From the NCBI RefSeq assembly GCF_030462475.1, contig NZ_JASMRZ010000002.1:378-64377 (forward strand): DNA of 64,000 bases. The letters are read 5' to 3'. Each line of letters begins with the position of its first letter. Positions within the stretch are counted from its first letter, which is position 1. A program made the translations under genes and the position numbers. The notes below the pieces were generated by a model. That model saw nothing but the letters and a program-made list of their open reading frames with translations. It was not told the DNA's origin and did not search any database. Below are positions 53,049 through 61,953 of the stretch, one piece after another. This DNA is from Variovorax sp. CAN15 (GTDB lineage: Bacteria; Pseudomonadota; Gammaproteobacteria; Burkholderiales; Burkholderiaceae_C).

Positions 53049-54143
53049 TCAGCCCAGCAGGCTGAACCGGTGCTCTGTCGCGCTGTGGAAGCGCTCCCCC
53101 GGCCGCAGCACCGTCGACGGAAACTCCGGCTGGTTCGGCGAATCGGGGAAATGCTGCGTCTCCAGGCACAGCCCGTCCCCCTGCCTGATGCTCGCGCCCG
53201 CGCTGCCGAAGAGGCTGCCGTCGAGAAAGTTGCCCGAATAGAACTGCACGCCGGGCTCGCTGGTGTGCACTTCCATCACGCGGCCGGAATCCTCATGTTC
53301 CAGCCGTGCCGCGAGCGCGAGGCCCTGTTCGGCGTGGGCACGGTCCAGCACCCAGTTGTGGTCGTAGCCATGGGCCCGCATCAGCTGCTCGTGGCCTTCG
53401 CGGATGCGCTCGCCGATGCGGGTCGCGGTGCGGAAGTCGAAGGGGGTTCCGCCGACGTCGGCTGTCCCCAGCGGAATCAGCGTCGCATCGACCGGGCAGT
53501 AGCGGCTCGCGGCGAGCATCAGGCGGTGATCCATCACCGAGCCGCTGCCCGCGAGGTTGAAGTAGTCGTGGTGGCTCAGGTTCAGCACGGTGGGACTGTC
53601 GGCGACGGCGCTGTAGTCGATGCGCCATGTGTTCGCCCTGGTGCTCAGCGTGTAGCGCAGCGTGAGCCGCACTTCGCCCGGGTAGCCCTCCTCGCCGTCG
53701 GCGCTGGTGTAGCTCAGTTCGATGGCGATGGCGTCGCCTCCTGCCTGTGCCGCCGAAAGGGGCACGATCTCCCAGTAGCGCTTGCCGAAGCCCGTCGCGC
53801 CGCCGTGCAGGGAGTTCGGGGCGTTGTTCAGGCCCAACTGATGCGTCTTGCCATCGAGCGTGAAGCGCCCGCCCGCGATGCGGTTCGCATAGCGGCCGAC
53901 GATGGTTCCGAGGTGCGGATGCGGTCCCAGGTAGTCGGCCAGCGACGGCAGGCCCAGCACCACGCTGCCGCTGCGCCCATGCCGGTCGGGCACGCGCAGC
54001 GCGGTGACGATGCCGCCGATGTTGATGGCGCTCAGGCTCAGCCCCCGGCCGTTGTCGAGCGTGTATTCGGTGACCGTGCGGCCGTCGGGCATGCGGCCGT
54101 ATTCGCGCGAGGCGACGCTGCTTTTCTGTTCTCGATTGCTCAT
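53049..54143 (-). CDS. galM: Aldose 1-epimerase (galactose mutarotase)
   Basis: A 364-residue beta-sandwich enzyme interconverting alpha and beta anomers of aldoses. Family blocks: GRYANRIAGGRFTLDGK, NSLHGGATGFGKRYWE, the catalytic His in LNLSHHDYFNLAG, GYDHNWVL, and the catalytic Glu in CLETQHFPDSPNQPEFP. ATG at 54143. It is 11 bases downstream of the lipoprotein hydrolase gene on the same strand, so it may be co-transcribed with the CapA-Mur fusion operon. It could also serve the sugar island at 33-49 kb. Confidence 0.9.
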   Translation of the reverse strand: MSNREQKSSVASREYGRMPDGRTVTEYTLDNGRGLSLSAINIGGIVTALRVPDRHGRSGSVVLGLPSLADYLGPHPHLGTIVGRYANRIAGGRFTLDGKTHQLGLNNAPNSLHGGATGFGKRYWEIVPLSAAQAGGDAIAIELSYTSADGEEGYPGEVRLTLRYTLSTRANTWRIDYSAVADSPTVLNLSHHDYFNLAGSGSVMDHRLMLAASRYCPVDATLIPLGTADVGGTPFDFRTATRIGERIREGHEQLMRAHGYDHNWVLDRAHAEQGLALAARLEHEDSGRVMEVHTSEPGVQFYSGNFLDGSLFGSAGASIRQGDGLCLETQHFPDSPNQPEFPSTVLRPGERFHSATEHRFSLLG

Positions 54144-54154
54144 GTGTACGGTGA

Positions 54155-55093
54155 TCAGGGAAAGAGTGCCTCGCGCGCGCACTGCGAGGCGGTGTGCAGC
54201 GCGATGCGGTCCTTGAGGTCGTGGAAGTCGGGGGGCTCGGCCGCGTGGGTGCGCAACTCGATGCGGTGGCCGGCCTTGGCGACGGCATCGGCGAAGCGCT
54301 CCTGCAGCGCGTAGGGCGTGTTCCTGTCTTCGCGGTTGCCGATCAGCACGATGCGCCGCGCCGGGTCGCGCACGATGCCGCCCACATGGTCGAGCGGGTC
54401 GTAGAACTCCGTGCTGCCGGTGGTGTCGGTGCGGCCGTCTTTCGAGCGGCCCAGCATGCGCGCGCGCTCCAGCAGCCCGTAGGCACCCGAGGTGAGCACG
54501 GCACAGGCCACGCGGGTGCGTCCCAGCGTGAGCAGCGCCGCACCCGCGGTGGCGCCGCCGCTGTGGCCCACGATGACGATGCGCTGCAGCCGGTGGCGCT
54601 GCATGAGGGCGTCGAGCGCGGCATCGAGCGCATGGAACTCGACGAGCTGGCGGCGCTTGCGGTGATCGCCCGAGGAGCCGTACGTGCCGGGCCGCGCCAC
54701 GAAGATCCACGGCACGCCCGCGCGGTCGCGGCTGCGCTGCGCGTCGAGCGTGCGCAGCTCTTCGGTGTTGCCGGGAATGCGCGTGGGCGCCTGGTCCATC
54801 ACGCCGTCGCGGTCGCCCGAGAACTGCACGATGGCGATGCGCGCGCCGTCGATGTCGTCGCTCGCGAAATAGCGGATGCACGACGGCCCCTCCGCGGCCT
54901 GCACCCACAGGAAGCCCTTGCGGTCGGGGCAGCGCGCGCGGTCGGCGGGCTGGTTCCAGTACAGCACCTCGTCGGCGCCGGCGGCGAAGACGCGCGGCAC
55001 GTCGGGTCCGGTGCGCTGGGCGCAGGCGGTCTGCGCCAGCGCCACGAGCAGCAGCACGAAGCGCAGTCTTCGAAGCGTATGCAGCAGGGTCAT
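54155..55093 (-). CDS. Lipoprotein alpha/beta hydrolase
   Basis: A 312-residue protein with a lipoprotein signal: charged start, hydrophobic core and lipobox ALAQTAC (Cys at ~24). The mature part has an alpha/beta-hydrolase nucleophile elbow VGHSGGATAG near residue 180 and a late Asp/His (GNREDRNTPYALQERF, DFHDLKDRIAL) as possible remaining triad members. Two Cys pairs may be oxidised. Its ATG overlaps the stop of the giant CapA-Mur fusion in an ATGA, so the two are translationally coupled and probably work on the same envelope product. Substrate unknown; an esterase, peptidase or thioesterase is possible. Confidence 0.75.
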   Translation of the reverse strand: MTLLHTLRRLRFVLLLVALAQTACAQRTGPDVPRVFAAGADEVLYWNQPADRARCPDRKGFLWVQAAEGPSCIRYFASDDIDGARIAIVQFSGDRDGVMDQAPTRIPGNTEELRTLDAQRSRDRAGVPWIFVARPGTYGSSGDHRKRRQLVEFHALDAALDALMQRHRLQRIVIVGHSGGATAGAALLTLGRTRVACAVLTSGAYGLLERARMLGRSKDGRTDTTGSTEFYDPLDHVGGIVRDPARRIVLIGNREDRNTPYALQERFADAVAKAGHRIELRTHAAEPPDFHDLKDRIALHTASQCAREALFP

Positions 55094-58000
55094 AGCCTTT
55101 GCAGGAGTTCCGGAATGCTGCCGAAGTCGGAGCCGACGCGATCGCCCTTCACCAGCACGAGGTCGCCATTGCGCAGCACGCCCCCCAGGTAGCCCGCGAG
55201 CTGCGCGGCGTCGTCGAAATGCGGGCCGAGCAGTTCACCCGGTACCTCCTCGCGCAGCCAGCGCATCTCGTCGCCGTGCGTCACCAGGTGCTGGATGCCC
55301 GATGCCAGCAGCGGCGCGGCCAGGCTGCGATGCATGGCCTCGGCATCCTTGCCGAGGTTGACGATGCGCCCCAGCACGCCGATCTTGCGCAGCACCGGGC
55401 CGCTGTCGGCGCGCTGCCAGGTGCGCACGAACTCCATGGCGTTGCGCATCGACATGACTTCGGCGTTCCAGCTGTCGTCGACGAGCGTGGCCTGCACGCC
55501 GGCCTGCGTGCGCAGCGCGCGCACCTGCATCACCGAGGCCGGCAGGCGAACATGCGGCATGCGCGCGCAGGCGGCCTCGCCGTCGAAACCCATGGCCAGC
55601 AGCGCCGCGAACGCGAGCAGTGAATTGCGCACCAGCCCCGCGCTCTCGACCGGGAAGACATATTCGAAGGTGCGCCCCGGCACCGCGACGCGCACACGGC
55701 AGCCGCCGCCGGGCTCCGGCCGTGCGTCGAGCATGCGCACGTTGGCGTCGGGGCCGCTGCCCACCACCCAGATCGCGCCGGCCGTGAGCGCGGCGGCGTC
55801 CACCACCTGGCGCAGGCAGGGAATATGGTCGGGCACGACGGCCACGCCGCCGGGCTCCAGCCCGAGGAAGATGCGCGACTTGTAGGCCGCCGTAAGCTCC
55901 AGCGTCGATGCCTGCCTGGTCTGCGACAGGCCGATCTCGGTGACGATGGCAACATGCGGACGGGCCATCAGCGAGATCGGGCCGCGGTCCATCCACAGGC
56001 CGCTCTGCGCCATCTCCAGGATGCACACGTCCACATCGGGCCCGAGGTTCGCGAGCATGGCCGGCACGCCGACGCGCGAGTTGTAGTTGTCGATGGTGGT
56101 GTGCACCCGCGCGCGCTCGGGCAGCAGGTCGCGCAGCATCGCGATGGTGGACGACTTGCCGACCGTACCGGTAACGCCCACCAGCATGCCCCTGTAGCGC
56201 TCGCGCGCGGCGCGGCCCATGGCGATCATCGCGGCGATGGGGTCGTCCACCTGCAGCAACGGGAAGGCCGCGTCGAGCCCTTCGACCGGCCGCGCGACCA
56301 CGGCGCCGGCCAGTGCGGAATGCAGCCGGGGCAGTTCGAGATGCCGGTCCCAGTTTTCGGCGCGCGGCTTGCTGTAGCTCTCGTGCACGGCCAGCGTGCG
56401 GAAGTCGGACGCGATGAAGAGCGAAGGCTTCGGCAGAAGCCCCATGTGCACCGGTCCGCGCACCACCGAGCTGGCGAACCAGCCCGGCGGCGGCTCCACG
56501 AGCCACCGGCCGCCTGTTGCCTGTCGCAGCTGTTCGGCCGTCCAGACCGGCTCGCGGCCGGCGCCGGGGCGGTCAGCCGCGAGCACGGGCGCGGGGCGCT
56601 GCGGCAACGGCGTGGGCATCTCCGGCACGCGCAGCCCGCACCACAGCGCGAGGCGCCGCGCGGGCGGCAGCCCGGGCCAGTCGCCGCGCACGCCCACTTC
56701 GATCTGCAGCACGTCGCTTTCGAGCAGCCCCGCGCGCGGCGGCCGCAGGCCATAGCGGTCGCGGTAGATGCGCCCCGGCTCCCAGCGGCTGGTGGGCCAC
56801 ATCCAGTCGCAGGGGTCGTGGTCCATGCCCTCGCCCCACGCCGGCATGCGGGTGCTGCGCATCGGCAGCGCGCGGAAGTGCAGGCGCAGGTCGGCGGCGA
56901 CGGGTGCGTCGGCGCTCCAGAACGATTCGACCCACAGCATGCGCCGCCCGACGATCTGCCGCGGCACGCAGCGCAGCCCGACCAGGCGCAACGGGCCGAA
57001 CTGCAGCGGCGCGATGCGCGCTTCTTCGGGCACCGCATCCACCAGCCACTCGGGCCGAGGCGCGGGCAGGGCCGCAATGGCACGGGCAGGCTGGAAGGCC
57101 GGCGTGCCGGCACTGTCCGGGTCCGCATGGAACGCGGGCCGCTCGGGCGGCGACAGGCGCACCGAGCAACGCCCGTCCGGCAACTGGCTCATTTGCGTGC
57201 CGAGCGCAAGGCACTGCGCGGCGAAGCGCTCGCTCAGGGCGCGTGCCTCGTCGCCTTCGAGCTGCCGCGAGAAGCCGAAGCCCACGCCCACGGGCGTGAA
57301 CATCACCTCCTCCGCACCGCGCGGGCTCAGCTTCAGCGTGAAGACGCCGGAGTCGGCGAAGTCGTTGCGCACCGAATCGAACAGCAGGTCGCCGGCGTCG
57401 TGCAGGATCGGCCTGCCCTTGTAGGTTTCGATGCCCTGCAGCACGTGCGCCGAAGTGCCGAGCACCGCGTCCGCACCGGCATCGACGATCGCATGACCGA
57501 CGGCGATCTCGGCCTGCGTGGGTTCGGTCTCGAGGTTGGCGCCCCAGTGCACCGCCACCAGCACCACGTCGGCCTCGCGGCGCGCGGCCTCGATGCGCGG
57601 CGCGAGCGTGGCGGTCCAGGCGGCGGGGTCCTCGAGCGGCAGCCACGCGGCGCCCGCGCGCTCGGCGCTGGCGGCAAAGCGCGGCTGCGTGGCGTCGAGG
57701 GAGAAAAGCGCCACGCGCACGCCGCCCGCGCGGCGGAACGCCGGGCGCAGCGCGGCCTCCAGGGTGCGGCCGGTGCCGGCCTGCGCGATGCCCGCGACCT
57801 GCAGCAAGGCGTGCTGCTCCATCAGCGCTTCCGGGCCGTAGTCGCCGCTGTGGTTGTTGGCGGTGGCGACCATGCCGATGCCGGCCTCGGTCAGCACCGC
57901 GAGCATCTCGGGCCGGGCGCGGTAGTAGTACGGGCCGGCCTCGCCCTTGTCCACGCCCTGCTCGCCGATGGTGGCGACCACGCATTCGAGGTTCACGATG

Positions 58001-59823
58001 CCCAGGTCGGCTTCGCGCAGTGCGGCGATGTCGCCGAGCATCCGCTGCGCGCCGCCGAGGTCCTTCAGCCGGTAGTGCTGGCGGCGCGAGAGGTTCACGT
58101 CGCCGCCCCATGCGACGGTGCCGGTGGCGCTGCCGGCGGCATCAACCGCCTTCAGCATGCGGTGGTACGCCACGTAGCCCGAGAGGTAGTGCTCCACGTC
58201 GTCGATGCGCACGCGAAAGCTGTGGTGCTTGATGAAGAACGATCCGGCGATGCGCGCCGGGTTGCGGAAGAACATCGCCAGCTCGGGCCAGAAGTGGCCG
58301 TTGGCGAGGTAGCGCGCGCGGTATTCGAGCGCGCGGTCGAACCTGTCGCGGTCGAGCCCGGCCAGCAGCGGGCGCAGCTCGGGGTCGGCCTCCAGCCGCA
58401 GCACCATGTCGCGCGCGGCCATCATCAGTTCGAGCAGCGTGGGGAAGGTGGTGATGCGCTCCAGCACGAAGTCGAGATAGCCCGCCACGTTCTGCAGTCC
58501 GAACCTGTAGTAGCGCAGCTCGGGCCTGTAGCGCGTGAGCTCGTTGACGCAGTAGCTCAGCCAGTGGTCGTGCGCGCGCCAGTGCTCGGCGGCAATGAAG
58601 TGCTCGAAGGCTTTCTCGACCACCGCGAGCCAGCGCGCGTCGCGCGTGAGGCCGTACAGGCGCATCAGCCCGAAGGCGGCCTCGCCGTCGTAGTAGATGA
58701 CCCGGAACCTGTCCTTCACGTCGAGCGCGGGCGCATTGAGCACGTGCACGAAGCTGCCGGTCTCCGGGTCCTGCATGTGGCGGATGCCGAGCGCGAGCTG
58801 CTCCAGCAGCGGCAGGTATTGCTCGTCGCCGGTGAGCTCGGTGTACTTGACCAGCGCGAGCAGGCACACGGCATTGCCGCCGAGCTTGATCTCGCTGCCG
58901 ATGTCCAGCAGGTAGGCCGCGCGCGTGCCGTCGGGCAGGTTGGCCGGGCGGATCAGCGTGCCGGCGAGGAAGGCCAGCGAGCGGTCGATGGCGGCCTTGA
59001 GCGTGTCGTTGCGCGTGAGCTCCCACGCTTCGAGCATCGCGTAGGTCGAGCTCGCGTGGCGCAGCGTGTTGTAGGTGGGAATGGTGCGGTCGAAACAGGG
59101 AAACCAGCCGTAGTGGAACTCGCCTGTGGGCTTGACCTGCGCGGCGAGGTAGTTGCCCGCGTCGTCGATCAGCGCATGCACCTGCCGCGCGTTCCAGTCG
59201 CCCAGTTCGCGAAAGCCCGCGGCCTGCCCCTCGGCGGTGATGGGCCACGCGCCATTGGCATCGACGTACACGGCTCGCGTGGTGAAGCACCACACCGGCG
59301 CCGCGTCGTCCGAAGGAAAGTCGAGCTCGCGGCCGAAGCGCCGCTTGGTGTGCAGCCGCAGGTTGCCGGTGTTGGGCTCGGCGTGGTCCACGTCGCCGTT
59401 GTAGAGCACCGCGCTGCCGTGCATTTCCTGCGCTAGCAAGGCGAACTCGAAGCGCGCGTCGAAGGCGATGCCCTCGTTGAAGTAGTTGCGCTTGGTCTGC
59501 GCCAACCTTGTCTTCAGCTCGCCCCAGCTCATGGGCACGACCTTGTCGACGACCTCGGCGCGCAGTCGCCGCGGCGGCTGCGCGCCGCGCCTGGCCTGCG
59601 TGGTGATGGCGTCGGCTGCGGCGCGCCATGCGGCGTCGATGTCGGCGCCCCGGCCCGAGGCCACGCGGGCCCGGCTGTTGTCCTCGCCGATGGCGAAGAA
59701 GACCACGCAACCCGCCTCGGCGGTGGCCGGTGCCGCGGAGGGCAGCACGCCCGCCGGGTCCGCCAGGGCCTGCCTGGCGCGGGTCAACAGATCTGCAAGT
59801 GGATTCTTCGGGTCGTGATTCAT
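55090..59823 (-). CDS. Giant fusion: alpha-helical toroid-like domain + CapA metallophosphoesterase-like domain + Mur ligase
   Basis: A 1577-residue protein with no signal peptide or membrane helix. Residues ~120-545 are helical with repeats typical of (alpha/alpha) toroids as in C5-epimerases and glycan hydrolases (LDIGSEIKLGGNAVCLLALV, YYDGEAAFGLMRLYGLT). Residues ~565-850 are a CapA (poly-gamma-glutamate) type domain: VAWGGDVNLSRR, IVNLECVV, TANNHSGDYG, VLVAVHWGANLE, GTSAHVLQGIE. Residues ~880-1170 are beta-rich and unassigned. Residues ~1210-1577 are a Mur ligase: P-loop VTGTVGKSSTIAML, TTIDNYNSRVG, LEMAQSGLW, VDDSWNAEVMSMRNA. CapA and a Mur-type ligase (CapB) act together in gamma-linked polymer synthesis, so this may make or attach an amino-acid-containing envelope polymer. 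ATG at 59823; a start ten codons earlier is possible. Confidence 0.8.
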   Translation of the reverse strand: MNHDPKNPLADLLTRARQALADPAGVLPSAAPATAEAGCVVFFAIGEDNSRARVASGRGADIDAAWRAAADAITTQARRGAQPPRRLRAEVVDKVVPMSWGELKTRLAQTKRNYFNEGIAFDARFEFALLAQEMHGSAVLYNGDVDHAEPNTGNLRLHTKRRFGRELDFPSDDAAPVWCFTTRAVYVDANGAWPITAEGQAAGFRELGDWNARQVHALIDDAGNYLAAQVKPTGEFHYGWFPCFDRTIPTYNTLRHASSTYAMLEAWELTRNDTLKAAIDRSLAFLAGTLIRPANLPDGTRAAYLLDIGSEIKLGGNAVCLLALVKYTELTGDEQYLPLLEQLALGIRHMQDPETGSFVHVLNAPALDVKDRFRVIYYDGEAAFGLMRLYGLTRDARWLAVVEKAFEHFIAAEHWRAHDHWLSYCVNELTRYRPELRYYRFGLQNVAGYLDFVLERITTFPTLLELMMAARDMVLRLEADPELRPLLAGLDRDRFDRALEYRARYLANGHFWPELAMFFRNPARIAGSFFIKHHSFRVRIDDVEHYLSGYVAYHRMLKAVDAAGSATGTVAWGGDVNLSRRQHYRLKDLGGAQRMLGDIAALREADLGIVNLECVVATIGEQGVDKGEAGPYYYRARPEMLAVLTEAGIGMVATANNHSGDYGPEALMEQHALLQVAGIAQAGTGRTLEAALRPAFRRAGGVRVALFSLDATQPRFAASAERAGAAWLPLEDPAAWTATLAPRIEAARREADVVLVAVHWGANLETEPTQAEIAVGHAIVDAGADAVLGTSAHVLQGIETYKGRPILHDAGDLLFDSVRNDFADSGVFTLKLSPRGAEEVMFTPVGVGFGFSRQLEGDEARALSERFAAQCLALGTQMSQLPDGRCSVRLSPPERPAFHADPDSAGTPAFQPARAIAALPAPRPEWLVDAVPEEARIAPLQFGPLRLVGLRCVPRQIVGRRMLWVESFWSADAPVAADLRLHFRALPMRSTRMPAWGEGMDHDPCDWMWPTSRWEPGRIYRDRYGLRPPRAGLLESDVLQIEVGVRGDWPGLPPARRLALWCGLRVPEMPTPLPQRPAPVLAADRPGAGREPVWTAEQLRQATGGRWLVEPPPGWFASSVVRGPVHMGLLPKPSLFIASDFRTLAVHESYSKPRAENWDRHLELPRLHSALAGAVVARPVEGLDAAFPLLQVDDPIAAMIAMGRAARERYRGMLVGVTGTVGKSSTIAMLRDLLPERARVHTTIDNYNSRVGVPAMLANLGPDVDVCILEMAQSGLWMDRGPISLMARPHVAIVTEIGLSQTRQASTLELTAAYKSRIFLGLEPGGVAVVPDHIPCLRQVVDAAALTAGAIWVVGSGPDANVRMLDARPEPGGGCRVRVAVPGRTFEYVFPVESAGLVRNSLLAFAALLAMGFDGEAACARMPHVRLPASVMQVRALRTQAGVQATLVDDSWNAEVMSMRNAMEFVRTWQRADSGPVLRKIGVLGRIVNLGKDAEAMHRSLAAPLLASGIQHLVTHGDEMRWLREEVPGELLGPHFDDAAQLAGYLGGVLRNGDLVLVKGDRVGSDFGSIPELLQRL

Positions 59824-59953
59824 GCAGCCGCGAATGATGACAGGCCACGGCACGGCCCGCCATCCCGTCGATCCATGGGATTTGCGCGCAGCCTGACCGG
59901 TGGCTGACCGTCGCTCGTCTTGCCGAGCAACCCGCGCTCGGACGAACGCGGCC

Positions 59954-60832
59954 TCAGGCCCAGGCCTCCATCACTGCTTCTCTCACCGCCTCGACCGCAA
60001 CGGGCCTGCGCGCGCCAGCCGGCGCGACCCAGCACAGCCATGTGTGCGAACGCCATCCCTGCCAAATTGCGAGTTCGCCGTTGCGCTCGCCTTGCTCCGC
60101 CTGGTCGAGGCGCATCAGTCCCGCGCCCATGCCGCTCGCAACCATGCTGCGAATCGCGCTCTCGCCATCGGCCGTGCGGCCCTGGCGGTATTCGCGGCCC
60201 GCGCCCGCGAAGAGTTTCTCGAGATGCACCCGCAGGATGCATGAAGGCGGCGTGCCCACCCATGGCAGGCTGGTGACCTCGTCGAGCGACAGTTCCGGGT
60301 TGGCTTCGGCCACGGGCGGCGGCAGCGCCACCACAAGGTCGACCGCGCCGAGGCGGCGCAGCTCCAGCCCCTCGATGTGCTCGCCATCGCTGAGCACGTA
60401 GGCGCAGTCGAGGTCGCCGCGCTGCACGGCCGAAAGCGTCTCGTACGACAGCCCCTGCCTCAGCTGCAGCGCCACCTGCGGATGCCGCTGCGCCAGCTTC
60501 ACCAGCACCTCGCCCAGCCGCAGCGCGACCGGATCGACCACCGTGCCGAAACGCACCACGCCCTGCGCCGCCCCGCGCAGCTGGTCGGCCGCCGAGCGCA
60601 TGCGCATCGCGGAAGCCAACGTACGCTCGGCCTCGTCGAGCAGGCTCACACCCGCCTCGGTGAGCGACATGCCGCGAGGCGTGCGCTCGAAGAGCTTCAC
60701 GCCGAGTTCGTCCTCCAGCGCCTTGAGCTGGGCGCTGACTGCCGGCGCGCTGGTGAACACGCGCTCGGCGGCACGCGTCAGGCTGCCCTCGCGGGCGATG
60801 GCGACGAAGGTCTTGAGTTGGTAGAGCTCCAT
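59954..60832 (-). CDS. LysR-family transcriptional regulator
   Basis: A 292-residue LysR protein: winged helix at residues 1-60 (MELYQLKTFVAIAREGSLTR, PAVSAQLKALEDELGVKLFE) and an effector domain after ~90. It is divergent from the EamA transporter gene with a 140-base gap, the standard layout for a LysR regulator and its target, so it probably controls the EamA/old-yellow-enzyme pair. Effector unknown. The gap contains no obvious strong palindrome by eye. Confidence 0.85.
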   Translation of the reverse strand: MELYQLKTFVAIAREGSLTRAAERVFTSAPAVSAQLKALEDELGVKLFERTPRGMSLTEAGVSLLDEAERTLASAMRMRSAADQLRGAAQGVVRFGTVVDPVALRLGEVLVKLAQRHPQVALQLRQGLSYETLSAVQRGDLDCAYVLSDGEHIEGLELRRLGAVDLVVALPPPVAEANPELSLDEVTSLPWVGTPPSCILRVHLEKLFAGAGREYRQGRTADGESAIRSMVASGMGAGLMRLDQAEQGERNGELAIWQGWRSHTWLCWVAPAGARRPVAVEAVREAVMEAWA

Positions 60833-60972
60833 GGCTGCCGATTGTGAGCGCCGGCGCCGGATGCGTCCGTTCGCTTTTTTGGAGCCCCCTGTCCAAAGAT
60901 GCGAATGGAAATTCCGGCTTTCGGCGCCGATTCTCGGGACATCGATTCATCGCAAGAAAAGGCTGGTTTCCC

Positions 60973-61953
60973 ATGTCCCGTCGCCAACGCATCGCCGGCA
61001 CCGCCGCGCTGCTGCTCGCCACCTCCGGGTGGGGCTCCCTGTTCCTCGTGAGCAAGGGCGTGCTCCACCATGTCGAACCCGTGTGGTTCACGCTGATCCG
61101 CTACACGCTGTCGGCGCTGCTCTTCGTGCTGCTGGTTCTGCCGCGCGGCGCCGCCCCATGGCGCAAGCTGCGCCAGCATGCGGGACCGCTCGCGCTGCGC
61201 GGCGCCGCGGGCTTCGGCGTGTTCAGCGTCATGCTGCTGGTGGGGCTGGCGCATTCGGTGCCTTCGCATGGCGCGGTCATCATCGCCACCACACCCATGA
61301 CCACGCAGCTCGTGCGCTGGGTGCTCGACGGCGTGCGCCCATCGCGAACCACCCTGCTGACCAGCGCGCTGGCGCTGCTGGGCGTGGCGACGGTCTCGGG
61401 GCTGCTCCTCGGGGGCGCAGGATCGGCGAGCGGATCGAGCACGCTCCTCGGCGACGCGATCGCTTTCGGCGGCACGCTGGGCTGGGTCTGGTACACGCGC
61501 GGCACCACGCGCTTTCCGGAACTCGACGTGATCGAGTACACCGCGCTCACGGTGCTGGCCTCGTGGCCCGTGCTGCTGGCGGCGGCCGTCGGCGCTTCGC
61601 TGCTGGGCTGGTCCGCGGTGCCGAGCGCGGAGGGCCTGCGCCTGTCGTGGCATGCGCTGCTTTTCGTGGGCGTGGTGCCTTCAGCCATCTCGGTGCTGGC
61701 TTTCAACTACGGCGTGCGTGCGCTCGGTGCCGTCACGGGCACGGCGTTCCTCAACTTCGTGCCGGTGTCGGCGCTGCTGATGAGCGCGGCGCTGGGCAGG
61801 CTGCCCACGGTGGGCGAGGCCGCCGGCATGGCGATGGTGATCGCCGCGCTGCTGATCCATACCGCATCGAGCCGCAAGGCTTCCGCCGCAGCGGCTGCAC
61901 CGATCGCGCCTCCACAGCAGAATTACCGGACCTGTGGAGCCACACCCTCATGA
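60973..61953 (+). CDS. EamA/DMT-family transporter
   Basis: A 326-residue inner-membrane protein with about ten transmembrane helices in two EamA repeats (SGWGSLFLVSKGVL, PVWFTLIRYTLSALLF; second half GWVWYTRGTT, LNFVPVSALLMSAALGRLP). Usually an exporter of amino acids or other small metabolites; substrate not predictable. ATG at 60973. The stop overlaps the old yellow enzyme start in ATGA, so the two are coupled. Confidence 0.85.
   Translation: MSRRQRIAGTAALLLATSGWGSLFLVSKGVLHHVEPVWFTLIRYTLSALLFVLLVLPRGAAPWRKLRQHAGPLALRGAAGFGVFSVMLLVGLAHSVPSHGAVIIATTPMTTQLVRWVLDGVRPSRTTLLTSALALLGVATVSGLLLGGAGSASGSSTLLGDAIAFGGTLGWVWYTRGTTRFPELDVIEYTALTVLASWPVLLAAAVGASLLGWSAVPSAEGLRLSWHALLFVGVVPSAISVLAFNYGVRALGAVTGTAFLNFVPVSALLMSAALGRLPTVGEAAGMAMVIAALLIHTASSRKASAAAAAPIAPPQQNYRTCGATPS

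Noticed and set aside
55825-59436. A ~1200-codon open frame on the plus strand
   Set aside because: It lies wholly antisense to the CapA-Mur fusion and is a mirror of its codon bias; composition is Arg/His/Val/Ala-rich without any domain.
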